Shown here in pieces: positions 1 to 6,008 of a DNA stretch of 10,129 nucleotides. Position 1 is the first letter of the stretch; each line of letters starts with the position of its first letter. Origin of the DNA: Enteropsectra breve (lineage: Eukaryota; Microsporidia). Both the position numbers and the translations under genes were made by a program. The DNA lies in assembly GCA_024243835.1 (NCBI GenBank), contig JALPMN010000473.1:1-10129 (forward strand), in the 5' to 3' direction. A model generated the notes under the pieces. That model was not told where the DNA came from and made no database searches. It saw nothing but the letters and a program-made list of their open reading frames with translations.

Positions 1-10
1 TATTAAATAC

Positions 11-16
11 TTTATT
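11..16 (-). terminator. Poly(A) signal AATAAA overlapping the TIF6 stop codon
   Basis: On the minus strand the last codons read GTT CAA TAA followed by AG, so AATAAA contains the TAA stop. This implies a 3' UTR of a few tens of bases at most, as is usual in compact microsporidian genomes. It is a sequence match only; cleavage site use is inferred. Confidence 0.5.
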
Positions 17-728
17 GAACTATCTCATCAGCAACTATATTCTCTGAAATTCTATTATCTGAAAATGCAAAAACAGACTCAGCCACCTTAACCTCTACAT
101 TGGTGCATCTTCTTCCTGAAATCTGCACCCAGTCATTGACAACAATTCCGCTGCCAACGGTGCTGTGCCCTGAATTGACAGTCCCTGCAATCACACGAAC
201 ACGCAGCAACTCACCCAGCTCCCTGAGCTCTTCCTCGGTGATATTTGGCCCAGTAAGCATTCCCTGGTTGTTCATCACTGCATAGGTTCCTACAAGCGAC
301 TCGCTTCCTATTGTGTTTCTGTACACAGGAACTTCAAGAGCATTCTCCAGAACACGAATATTCTCGTCTTCCAGATCTCCATTTACCAGACAAACATGAT
401 CATTGCAAATGATGATGTTTCCAAGACAGTTGTTTCGCTCTGTCATCCTAACGACTTTGATCTCCTGTGGCAGAGAGTTCCTGATGTGCATCATTTCCTG
501 GTCTGTGCAGGTATCTGGCAGAATCAGGGCCCTGCTGTTGCCCACACAGAGGCTTCCGACTGTTCTGATGGTATTTATCGTTGTTTCAACTATCGGACAC
601 TCAAAGTGCTCTTTAAAAAAATTAAGCACATTTCTGCTCTGGCTTCTGCCAACAATTATATATTTGTTGGTAAGTCTGACATATGCGCCGATATCGCTGT
701 TTCCTTCAAAATCCAAAGTAAAATGCAT
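12..728 (-). CDS. TIF6: Eukaryotic translation initiation factor 6 (60S anti-association factor)
   Basis: eIF6 binds the large ribosomal subunit, prevents premature joining with 40S, and is needed for late pre-60S maturation in the nucleolus and cytoplasm. The 238-residue product matches the family along its whole length (usual eukaryotic length about 245). Recognisable family blocks are the N-terminal F-E-x-N-x-x-I-G segment (residues 7-14), CVGN (61-64), the D-Q-E-x-x-x-I-R-N-S-L-P block (76-87), LGNxxxCND (102-110), NNQG (153-156), AGTVN (181-185) and VVNDW (196-200), as expected for the five-fold pentein repeat. The C-terminal tail is short, as expected of a reduced genome. The ATG is directly preceded by CCCC on the coding strand, which supports this start. 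The stop codon lies inside an AATAAA. The tRNA-Arg gene lies just upstream on the same strand. Identification is firm. Confidence 0.96.
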   Translation of the reverse strand: MHFTLDFEGNSDIGAYVRLTNKYIIVGRSQSRNVLNFFKEHFECPIVETTINTIRTVGSLCVGNSRALILPDTCTDQEMMHIRNSLPQEIKVVRMTERNNCLGNIIICNDHVCLVNGDLEDENIRVLENALEVPVYRNTIGSESLVGTYAVMNNQGMLTGPNITEEELRELGELLRVRVIAGTVNSGHSTVGSGIVVNDWVQISGRRCTNVEVKVAESVFAFSDNRISENIVADEIVQ

Positions 729-732
729 GGGG
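729..732 (-). promoter_or_regulatory. CCC-type start-proximal signal of TIF6
   Basis: On the coding strand CCCC directly abuts the TIF6 ATG. Similar C tracts precede four other genes in this window, and the motif is known as a microsporidian transcription/start signal. Confidence 0.55.
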
Positions 733-800
733 ACAATCGCCCGGTCATAAAAATTTTACAAAAATTTAATTTTTTTGAAATCGAAAAATTTCTCAAAATA

Positions 801-806
801 AAAAAA
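801..806 (-). terminator. RNA polymerase III poly-T terminator of tRNA-Arg
   Basis: Six consecutive T residues on the minus strand start immediately after the discriminator base, followed by another T4 run. This is the standard pol III termination signal, and it lies in the short gap before TIF6. Confidence 0.8.
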
Positions 807-878
807 CGAACGCGGCGGAATTCGAACCCGCAGCCTTCGGTTCCGTAGACCGACGCTCTACCATTGAGCTACGCGTCC
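807..878 (-). tRNA. tRNA-Arg (anticodon ACG)
   Basis: A complete 72-nt cloverleaf folds on the minus strand. The acceptor stem is GGACGCG/CGCGTTC (7 pairs, one G-U), with TA at positions 8-9. The D arm is GCTC-AATGGTA-GAGC. The anticodon stem is TCGGT/ACCGA with loop CTACGGA, giving T33 and anticodon ACG (read as ICG for CGN arginine codons). The variable loop is AGGCT, the T arm is GCGGG-TTCGAAT-TCCGC, and the discriminator base is G. No CCA is encoded and there is no intron. Internal A-box-like (TAGCTCAATGG) and B-box-like (GGTTCGAATTC) sequences are present. A run of six T follows the 3' end. Confidence 0.95.
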
Positions 879-996
879 TTGAAATATAAAAAACAATAGA
901 ATGTTATTCACAATAGTATTAAACTAAGTACAAAAATAAATATTAAAAAAGAAAACAATACAAAACAAAACAACAAGTCATACTTTTCAAACTATT

Positions 997-2109
997 TTAT
1001 ATATATTCTTCTAGCGGTATCTTCCAGATATGGAGCAGGCCATTCGAAGACACACTGGCTATTTCCATGGGCTCGGCAGGATTCCAGTCGAAATCATCCA
1101 CAATATCCGTGTGTCCTCCGTGTATAAAGAGCAATTCTGGGCTGGCATTTTCTTTTATTGCACTTGATTTGTTCAGGTCCCAGATTATGACTCTTCGATC
1201 TTTAGAGGAAGAGGCAAGCAGACTTTCATAGTGGGGAGACCACTTCACGGCAATTGCATCGTCTGAATGTCCCCTCAGCGTGTAGAGTGGATCTCTCATG
1301 TTTCTTGTGTCCCAGACTTTTACCGAGCAGTCTCCAGAGGATGTTGCTAAGAGCTCAGCCTTGAATGGAGAATAAGAGCATGCTTCAATTGAGGCCTTGT
1401 GTGCCTTTTCTACCACCACTGGGCTGGTCAATGTCCTTAAATCATGCAGTGCAATGCTCCTGTCGTCTGAAACGCTAACGAATTTATTCGGATCGGATTG
1501 TGAATATGCCAGGTCATTTACAACATCTCGGTGTGTTTTAAGGCTGTGCAAAAGACCGCTGTTAATATCAAAAATATTTATAAGCCTGTCCCGTCCGCCG
1601 CTGATAAGCTCTGTAAATTTGTGCGGATTCCACTGCAGGGCGAATCCACCGTCTTTGTGCCCTTTAAGCACCGTGTCTGGCCCAGAAATGGAGTTGTTCG
1701 ACGGATGTGTCGTATAATCATAAATTAATATTTCATCGGTTTCGGTTTTGCAGGCTAGAAGATTCGTGGCCAGCGGGGAGTACTTTATTTTATTTGCATC
1801 TACAGGCAGAGGAATGGACTGTGTTATTTTAAACTTAATGTCTGCATTATTTATTCCCTCCTCATCAATTGTGTCTGGAAAATTAACCTGAGCAATGAGA
1901 ATATGCTCTTTTTCGCTGTTGCCGGTGAAAGTGGTCATTAAGAGGCGTTGCGTTGTTGTGTCATCTGCATTTCGCACTGCGTCAGGAAACCACTGCACAG
2001 AAGGGGATGACCACTTCAGTGACTGTGTGTACACGAGATCATAGAGATACGGCACATTCTTTCTCCATATTTTGTATTCCTCTAAAATTAGCTCATTGTG
2101 ACTATCCAT
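997..2109 (-). CDS. RBBP4/MSI1/HAT2-family WD40 histone-binding protein
   Basis: This is a histone H3-H4 chaperone subunit of the kind shared by CAF-1, HAT1, Rpd3-type deacetylase and Polycomb-type complexes; it acts in chromatin assembly and modification. The chosen start gives 370 residues. Near the N-terminus is the family helix with E-E-Y-K-I-W (10-15) and P-Y-L-Y-D-L (20-25), which closely matches RBBP4. WD40 blades follow, with typical WD or FD ends (for example VKVWD and VIIWD). The C-terminus carries the highly characteristic F-I-H-G-G-H-T and D-F-x-W-N-P motifs (about 328-343). The reading frame stays open 31 codons upstream, to an ATG at 2202. However, family homology starts only at the downstream ATG, which is preceded by CCC on the coding strand, so the shorter start is preferred. 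Which of MSI1 or HAT2 it is cannot be decided here; a reduced genome may use a single paralog for all complexes. Confidence 0.93.
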   Translation of the reverse strand: MDSHNELILEEYKIWRKNVPYLYDLVYTQSLKWSSPSVQWFPDAVRNADDTTTQRLLMTTFTGNSEKEHILIAQVNFPDTIDEEGINNADIKFKITQSIPLPVDANKIKYSPLATNLLACKTETDEILIYDYTTHPSNNSISGPDTVLKGHKDGGFALQWNPHKFTELISGGRDRLINIFDINSGLLHSLKTHRDVVNDLAYSQSDPNKFVSVSDDRSIALHDLRTLTSPVVVEKAHKASIEACSYSPFKAELLATSSGDCSVKVWDTRNMRDPLYTLRGHSDDAIAVKWSPHYESLLASSSKDRRVIIWDLNKSSAIKENASPELLFIHGGHTDIVDDFDWNPAEPMEIASVSSNGLLHIWKIPLEEYI

Positions 2110-2112
2110 GGG
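2110..2112 (-). promoter_or_regulatory. CCC start-proximal signal of the RBBP4-like gene
   Basis: The coding strand reads GCCC directly before the ATG at 2109. This decides the start against the upstream in-frame ATG at 2202, which has no C tract and would add 31 residues lacking family similarity. Confidence 0.5.
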
Positions 2113-2573
2113 CTGGCTCTCCATAAAAATTTTGGCAAAGAAATGAGCGCACTTCAGAAATGATGGATACGCAAATGAAAATTCTCTTACTATCCTTAGC
2201 ACATAGCAAAGGCTAAAGTTCGTTAAAAGCTACAAATAATAGGTATTAATAGATAATGGTTGTTTTTCCAGCACTAATCGTACAAAAGATGCTGTTTAGT
2301 AAAACAAAATAACTTTGTTGACACTAATATTAGCCTATAAATGCTACTGAATAATTCTACGCCTTTATCTTTATGTAAAAACCTTTTTTCCTTTAACTTC
2401 CATTTCTTCTATAGCACAGTTGATATGAAAAACGAATTTATAAAAATCTTACTTACATAAAGGATCTCTGGCTTTAGTTTATGGCAATATCGTGTTCATA
2501 CGAGTATTGGCCATCTTTTAGCTGTTTGCTTATACGCAATTTTGAAAACATGAAAATTTTTATTTTAACCGCA
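2110..2573. other. Divergent intergenic region between the RBBP4-like gene and the small ORF
   Basis: No gene is recognised. The segment holds the upstream sequences of a minus-strand gene and a plus-strand ORF. It contains a small inverted repeat, AACAAA/TTTGTT (2303-2319), a TATAAA-like stretch near 2336 and a pyrimidine-rich run (about 2382-2411). None of these can be assigned a function. Confidence 0.4.
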
Positions 2574-2813
2574 ATGCAAATAGAAGAAGTAAAAGATGCA
2601 ATTGAAAAGAACGACATAGACAGACTCATAACAGGAGCAAAATACATAGAAAAAGGGAACGCCAGAGAGGCATACGAATTATACAATAAATACTACGAGA
2701 AAGAAGTGATGATTGCAGGGGATATACAAAACATACTGGCGAGCATTAAAAATATCAAAAGCAAAACGAAAATACCCGCAGAAGGCACATACGTATATCG
2801 CCTTGGATCATAA
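2574..2813 (+). CDS. Small A-rich hypothetical protein of unknown function
   Basis: I do not recognise this protein. From the ATG at 2574 it is 79 residues long, highly charged and predicted largely helical, with an alternating K/E/D pattern (MQIEEVKDAIEKND...) that could form a short helical hairpin or coiled coil. It has no signal peptide, membrane segment or cysteine motif. The frame is open further upstream, with ATGs at 2481 and 2550, but the extra 31 residues are cysteine- and aromatic-rich and look non-coding. Codon choice (ATA, ACA, AGA, AAA, GAA) is more A-biased than in the neighbouring conserved genes and resembles the retroelement at the right of the window. No CCC tract precedes any candidate start. 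It could be a fast-evolving lineage-specific gene, a degraded fragment or a chance ORF. Confidence 0.5.
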   Translation: MQIEEVKDAIEKNDIDRLITGAKYIEKGNAREAYELYNKYYEKEVMIAGDIQNILASIKNIKSKTKIPAEGTYVYRLGS

Positions 2814-3149
2814 AGTGCATTTCATTAAAACTGTTTCAAAAGAACTTGCTTTCTGTGGCTAAGACTTATATTTATTTTAATAGGGTATTTAATCTGCAAA
2901 ATTGAGAGAAGCTATGCTTCTCCTTGTGAGAATAAGTTGAACTTTTTGTTCCAAACTCTATTTCTTTCTATTGGAGTGGCTCATTAAACATATTTGTAGT
3001 AATGCGCTCGTTTTACAATAATTTAAGGATAATTGGCTTTAGTATTACGCTCTGTCTAGTACACCTATTCATTTTGATGATGAGTCTGCTGAAAATATAT
3101 CTTGCTTTACTTTAACCAAAGTGATAGCATTGAAATTATTTGACCCTCC
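2814..3149. other. Intergenic region without a recognised gene; contains a perfect hairpin
   Basis: No coding region longer than a few dozen codons is supported on either strand. The segment includes a perfect 7-bp inverted repeat with a 3-nt loop (2906-2922). I looked for features of spliceosomal, C/D-box and other structural RNAs and found only isolated matches (GGCTAAGA near 2857 and TGATGATG...CTGA near 3076). These do not form a credible RNA gene. It ends with the CCCTCC signal before the next ATG. Confidence 0.4.
3144..3149 (+). promoter_or_regulatory. CCC start-proximal signal of the 78-aa membrane protein gene
   Basis: CCCTCC lies directly before the ATG at 3150, in the same position relative to the start as at the other C-tract genes of this window. 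It supports both the gene and its start. Confidence 0.5.
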
Positions 3150-3386
3150 ATGGAAGAAAATAAATTCGGCAGTATGAATTCCTTTGTGAAGCAGAGCATA
3201 CCCAACAAAGTGGCCGTCGGTGCTGCAAGGCTTCTCGATCGGTGCATTGACAGGGTTCCAGCCCCAATAAGAAAGTATGCTAAAAAGTCTCTTGAATGCA
3301 TTGTAATTGGCATTGCGATAGCAGCGCCCGTTTTATATGTTGCAAAGAACAGGCATAGAGGATTTTTGCATGCAGAAAATTTCTAA
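3150..3386 (+). CDS. Small single-pass membrane protein, possible Sec61-gamma/Sss1 translocon subunit
   Basis: The 78-residue product has a polar amphipathic N-terminal half, a basic P-x-x-R-K-Y-A-K-K stretch (39-46), one hydrophobic segment (about 48-65) and a short basic tail. This topology and length fit Sec61-gamma/SecE, a tail-anchored subunit of the ER protein translocon. A by-eye alignment places L-L-D-R-C (28-32) over the family's F-L-x-K-C, K-Y-A-K (42-45) over E-Y-x-K, and the following I-G over the I-G that opens the family's membrane helix. The later glycines and the usual H-I-P-I after the helix are not conserved, and a 2-residue insertion is required, so this is a hypothesis. 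Another small tail-anchored protein, such as a mitosomal import subunit, is the main alternative. The start is supported by an adjacent CCCTCC. SPC1, another ER translocation component, lies downstream on the same strand but with its own start signal. Confidence 0.75.
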   Translation: MEENKFGSMNSFVKQSIPNKVAVGAARLLDRCIDRVPAPIRKYAKKSLECIVIGIAIAAPVLYVAKNRHRGFLHAENF

Positions 3387-3450
3387 TATTCGATATTATG
3401 TAAAAATATTGTGTGCAAAGTTCTATAGACCCCTCGCCAGCCTCAACTTC

Positions 3451-3456
3451 AATAAA
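3451..3456 (+). terminator. Possible poly(A) signal downstream of the 78-aa gene
   Basis: AATAAA lies about 64 nt after the stop codon at 3384-3386. It could mark the mRNA end, but this AT-rich spacer makes chance matches likely. Confidence 0.25.
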
Positions 3457-3515
3457 TGCTTCATTGAACTGCGTTCTTTTTAACTAATTCAAAAGTTGTT
3501 GTATAAAAAGGTGTT

Positions 3516-3546
3516 AAATATCTCATAAATATCTTATAAATATCAT
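3516..3546 (+). repeat. 11-bp tandem repeat, about 2.8 copies
   Basis: The units are AAATATCTCAT, AAATATCTTAT and a shortened AAATATCAT, in the spacer upstream of SPC1. It is probably replication slippage in AT-rich DNA; no function is visible. Confidence 0.7.
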
Positions 3547-3670
3547 AAAATAGTTCATTATCGTCTAACAAAAGGATTTTATTGGCATACAACGCTGAAA
3601 TTATTTATTTTCTTGTGCTGTTGCTCGTATAACATAAATGCTTTTCAATGTAAATTTCACATCTTTAGGG

Positions 3671-3677
3671 CCCCTCA
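3671..3677 (+). promoter_or_regulatory. CCC start-proximal signal of SPC1
   Basis: GGGCCCCTCA runs into the ATG at 3678, putting the C tract 3 nt before the start codon. It stands out strongly in an otherwise AT-rich spacer. Confidence 0.55.
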
Positions 3678-3932
3678 ATGCTGGCCACACTGCTGAAAAA
3701 GTTTGACAAGCCCCTTGACTACAATGGTCAAAATCTTAGCAACAAACTGATGAATTACACGATTGTAATCGGCATGACAATCGCTTTTCTCATTGGATAC
3801 GTGACTTACAACTTGAAATACACATTGATTGCCGCGATTATTACTTCTGTAGTGTCATTTTTCTGCTCAGTTCCATCATGGCCATTTTTGCGAGCCCATC
3901 CATTAAAATTCAAGAAGGAAAAATCTACGTAA
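3678..3932 (+). CDS. SPC1: Signal peptidase complex subunit 1 (SPC12/SPCS1)
   Basis: This is a small non-catalytic subunit of the ER signal peptidase complex, which cleaves signal sequences from secretory and membrane proteins. The 84-residue product has the family layout. It begins with a short cytosolic N-terminus with D-Y-N-G-Q (14-18), matching the D-Y/F-x-G-Q that opens the domain. Two closely spaced membrane helices follow (about 27-44 and 47-65), forming a hairpin. The diagnostic P-S-W-P-F-x-R-x-H-P-L-K-F motif (66-78) matches the family's P-x-W-P-x-Y/F-R-x-H-P-L-x-W. Both termini face the cytosol in known members. Length is normal to slightly short. A CCC tract 3 nt upstream supports the start. 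It is convergent with NOP58, whose 3' end lies 533 nt away. Confidence 0.92.
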   Translation: MLATLLKKFDKPLDYNGQNLSNKLMNYTIVIGMTIAFLIGYVTYNLKYTLIAAIITSVVSFFCSVPSWPFLRAHPLKFKKEKST

Positions 3933-4279
3933 AACTTGCACAGTTTTGAAAGAAAACAAAAATACATTAGCAGGCCTACTCTATTTATCAGTAAAAACAC
4001 TTTGTGTATATTTTATTGCCTCTTCAAACTGTATGTGCGATGTTTTGTGAACAAACAACATGTTATGTGATTATCTAAAATCATGGGTATTAATTCAAAC
4101 TAATTTAATATGTTATGATCTCTGAAGCGGAGAGTATCAAACAGCTTTATATTTTCATCTCGACTATCCTTACAGTATAAAAATTCATTTTTACATCTCA
4201 CAGCACCAATACTGTATTCAAACCTGTACATGCATTTATTTCCCTGGGTAATTACAAGCAAACACTTACAAAGGCGCCC

Positions 4280-4327
4280 ACAAACACATTTACAAACGCA
4301 ATTACAAACACATTTATAAACTCAATT
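4280..4327 (+). repeat. 24-bp tandem repeat, 2 copies, with a 12-bp sub-period
   Basis: Unit 1 (4280-4303) and unit 2 (4304-4327) differ at two positions. Each consists of two related 12-mers of the form ACAAACACATTT and ACAAACGCAATT. Weaker ACAAGCAA/ACTTACAAAG relatives extend upstream to about 4250, and AAACACG follows. It has the structure of a decayed minisatellite. Confidence 0.7.
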
Positions 4328-4457
4328 AAACACGAGCTTATAGGACTATTTCTTTGAAAAACAAATTGAGGTTTATCTACAGATTTTAGATTTGAAAAAT
4401 ACAGCTTATGCTAGAAATAAAAAACAATTATTTAAACATGCATCTATTAATAAACTT

Positions 4458-4463
4458 TTTATT
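4458..4463 (-). terminator. Poly(A) signal AATAAA 2 nt after the NOP58 stop codon
   Basis: On the minus strand the end reads TAA CC AATAAA. As at TIF6, this implies a minimal 3' UTR. It is a sequence match only. Confidence 0.5.
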
Positions 4464-4465
4464 GG

Positions 4466-5677
4466 TTATTCTCTTTTAATTTTCTTTCGTGAATCCTGTC
4501 CCTCTTCATAATCTTTTACAGCGATGTACTTTCGATTCTGCTTCTTAATAGGCTTTGCACTCTTCTTGCTGCCATTCTTCATTTTCTCCAGCGCATCTTC
4601 TATCTTGTCTCTGCATGTCTTTCCAAAACTGCCATCCGTGCATTCCTTCGCAAGATCTGCACGGGCACAGAGTGATATTTTGTTCGCCAGAATTCTTGCC
4701 AGCTTTCCCTGCAGCGAAGAGTCGCTCTGGCATATAATCGGTGCTTCAAAGATTATTCCATGCTTTGGGGTGTTGGCACTGTTTTTTACTGCTTCGTTGT
4801 AGGCCTTTTCAGATCCGTAGATTTGTATCGTAGAGGCTGGCTGCTGGGCCAGTAACGAGAGATCTCCGGCCTTTCGCAGCAGCTTGGCAATAAGCCCCTC
4901 ATCAATCAGTTCGGAGAGATTTGGACAGGAGCTCTTGCATTTGTGCTTCAGCTCTTCAAACAGCTTGGCCCTATAGTCCATATCAGCCAAGATCCCTTCA
5001 ACGCAATCTCTTATTTTCTCTAGATCTGCCTTCTTCATCTCGATTCCCATGCTGTTCTTCATCTGCTCAATTATTTTTCCCGGTAACTCACTTTCTTCCG
5101 CTTTGCTGTTCAGATACTCATCCCTGTCACCTATTTCTAAAATATACTTTATGTATTGTGAGTTATCGCTTACCTCGTTTAGTTCCGGAAAGTGCAAAGA
5201 GTACCACTCTCTCACACGCATTATTCTGTTGTTGATGTTAACGTTGTACTTCTCAATGATGTTTATTGTTTCTACAATGAAATGATCCTCTATTTTTTCA
5301 CCGGTCATTTTGTGTGCAACTCTGGCTGCAAATGCATTGTACACGTCTTTATTGAGGCCAAACCACTTGAATGAGTTGTTCTTCAACTTTCTGAAATCTG
5401 AATCTACGATATTTTTTACAATTAATTTGTATTTCTGTTCTAACAGCGGAACCAAGTCTGAGTCCATGACATTGAGCACAGTCCCTGCTGGAACATTCTC
5501 CCGGATAAATTTGTCGATTTCCGCGGGCAGCCACTCGCTGCCGTGCAAATCAGCCAATGCTTTTGAAATGTTCACAGCTGTGCTGTTAGAGCTGTATATG
5601 AGCTTATTTTCCAGAACGAACCCATCTTGTTTCTTTATGAGAGCAATTCCTACTGGTGTTTCCAAAAAATACAGCAT
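4466..5677 (-). CDS. NOP58: NOP58/Nop5 box C/D snoRNP core protein
   Basis: NOP58 is a core protein of box C/D snoRNPs, together with Nop56, fibrillarin (Nop1) and Snu13. These particles guide 2'-O-methylation and processing of rRNA in the nucleolus. The 403-residue product starts with M-L-x-F-L-E-T-P-V-G-x-A, matching the NOP58-type M-L-V-L-F-E-T-x-x-G-x-A. The central NOSIC/coiled-coil region carries I-M-R-x-R-E-W-Y-x-x-H-F-P-E-L (152-166) and I-G-D-R-x-x-Y (182-188). The RNA-binding Nop domain (about 250-342) carries A-S-T-I-Q-I-Y-G-S-E-K-A (281-292) and T-P-K-H-G-I-I-F (303-310). The C-terminus is a short lysine-rich tail ending KKIKRE, reduced compared with the long KKE/D tails of yeast and animals (about 510-530 residues in total). 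It reads divergently from the p24 gene. No CCC tract precedes the ATG, unlike most neighbours, but the N-terminal homology makes this start secure. Confidence 0.95.
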   Translation of the reverse strand: MLYFLETPVGIALIKKQDGFVLENKLIYSSNSTAVNISKALADLHGSEWLPAEIDKFIRENVPAGTVLNVMDSDLVPLLEQKYKLIVKNIVDSDFRKLKNNSFKWFGLNKDVYNAFAARVAHKMTGEKIEDHFIVETINIIEKYNVNINNRIMRVREWYSLHFPELNEVSDNSQYIKYILEIGDRDEYLNSKAEESELPGKIIEQMKNSMGIEMKKADLEKIRDCVEGILADMDYRAKLFEELKHKCKSSCPNLSELIDEGLIAKLLRKAGDLSLLAQQPASTIQIYGSEKAYNEAVKNSANTPKHGIIFEAPIICQSDSSLQGKLARILANKISLCARADLAKECTDGSFGKTCRDKIEDALEKMKNGSKKSAKPIKKQNRKYIAVKDYEEGQDSRKKIKRE

Positions 5678-5894
5678 TTTGTGCAGTAAAAATTTTGCAC
5701 TTTTTATTTTTTTTAAAGCAACATATTTTTTAGCTTGTGTTATGTTAGAAAAATTAAAATGACTTGCATGCGAGAACGAGATCTCTTAAAACCCTATTAT
5801 AATTTAAAGCAAATATAAAATTATAATAGATTTCTCTTATTCATTTTTAGTAGCTGAGAATAGTAATCCAAAACAAACCTTTCAGTTGGGCTAT

Positions 5895-5932
5895 AGTACA
5901 TATGATTTACAGTACATATGATTTACAGTACA
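5895..5932 (+). repeat. 16-bp tandem repeat, about 2.4 copies, in the NOP58-p24 promoter region
   Basis: AGTACATATGATTTAC occurs exactly twice in tandem (5895-5910 and 5911-5926), followed by a partial third copy, AGTACAT. The copies are perfect, so the duplication is recent or conserved. The unit contains the palindromic core CATATG. Confidence 0.85.
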
Positions 5933-6003
5933 TTTTATTGCCACCTTTCATTATAAATTTCTAAAATCCATAAACTCTGATTTTTAAAGCTGCTCATTTT
6001 TTG

Positions 6004-6006
6004 CCC
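6004..6006 (+). promoter_or_regulatory. CCC start-proximal signal of the p24 gene
   Basis: GCCCTA immediately precedes the ATG at 6009, placing the C tract 2 nt from the start codon in a TTTTTTG context. Confidence 0.5.
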
Positions 6007-6008
6007 TA

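Larger units (their letters stand above)
3933..4465. other. Long convergent intergenic region with a 24-bp tandem repeat
   Basis: The region lies between the 3' ends of SPC1 (plus) and NOP58 (minus). No ORF of convincing length or structural RNA is seen. It contains a small GC-bearing hairpin, CTCT-GAAGCGG-AGAG (about 4121-4135), and a C/A-rich repeat block (4280-4327). At 533 nt it is the longest gene-free stretch of the window and long for a convergent pair in such a compact genome. Confidence 0.4.
5678..6008. other. Divergent promoter region between NOP58 and the p24 gene
   Basis: The region holds the upstream sequences of both genes. Near NOP58 there is an inverted repeat, GTGCA/TGCAC, with an AT-rich spacer (5681-5700). 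Near p24 there is a 16-bp direct repeat (5895-5932), followed by TTGCCCTA before the ATG. No gene is supported in it. Confidence 0.45.

Noticed and set aside
396..848. A 150-codon open frame on the plus strand opposite TIF6 and the tRNA
   Set aside because: It is antisense to a clearly conserved gene and runs into the tRNA; the protein has no coherent family features.
2110..2202. A 31-residue N-terminal extension of the RBBP4-like protein
   Set aside because: The family alignment starts at the downstream ATG, which has a CCC tract directly before it; the extension is hydrophobic and aromatic without similarity.
2481..2573. Upstream in-frame extension of the small ORF
   Set aside because: Composition differs from the downstream part and there is no start signal. 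It cannot be excluded, but it is less likely coding.
2850..2900. GGCTAAGA, reminiscent of the U2 snRNA 5' region
   Set aside because: The branch-site-binding GTAGTA and the rest of the U2 core are absent, so the match is chance.
3074..3094. TGATGATG...CTGA, resembling C and D boxes of a snoRNA
   Set aside because: The boxes are only about 10 nt apart, without a terminal stem or room for a guide.
3430..3465. A C tract (CCCCTCGCC) followed by an ATG at 3455, resembling a gene start
   Set aside because: The frame ends after three codons and the ATG overlaps an AATAAA; it is more likely part of the 3' region of the preceding gene or of no function.
4524..5762. Several plus-strand open frames opposite NOP58
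   Set aside because: They overlap a firmly identified gene antisense, and their cysteine/serine/phenylalanine-rich composition is typical of mirror frames.
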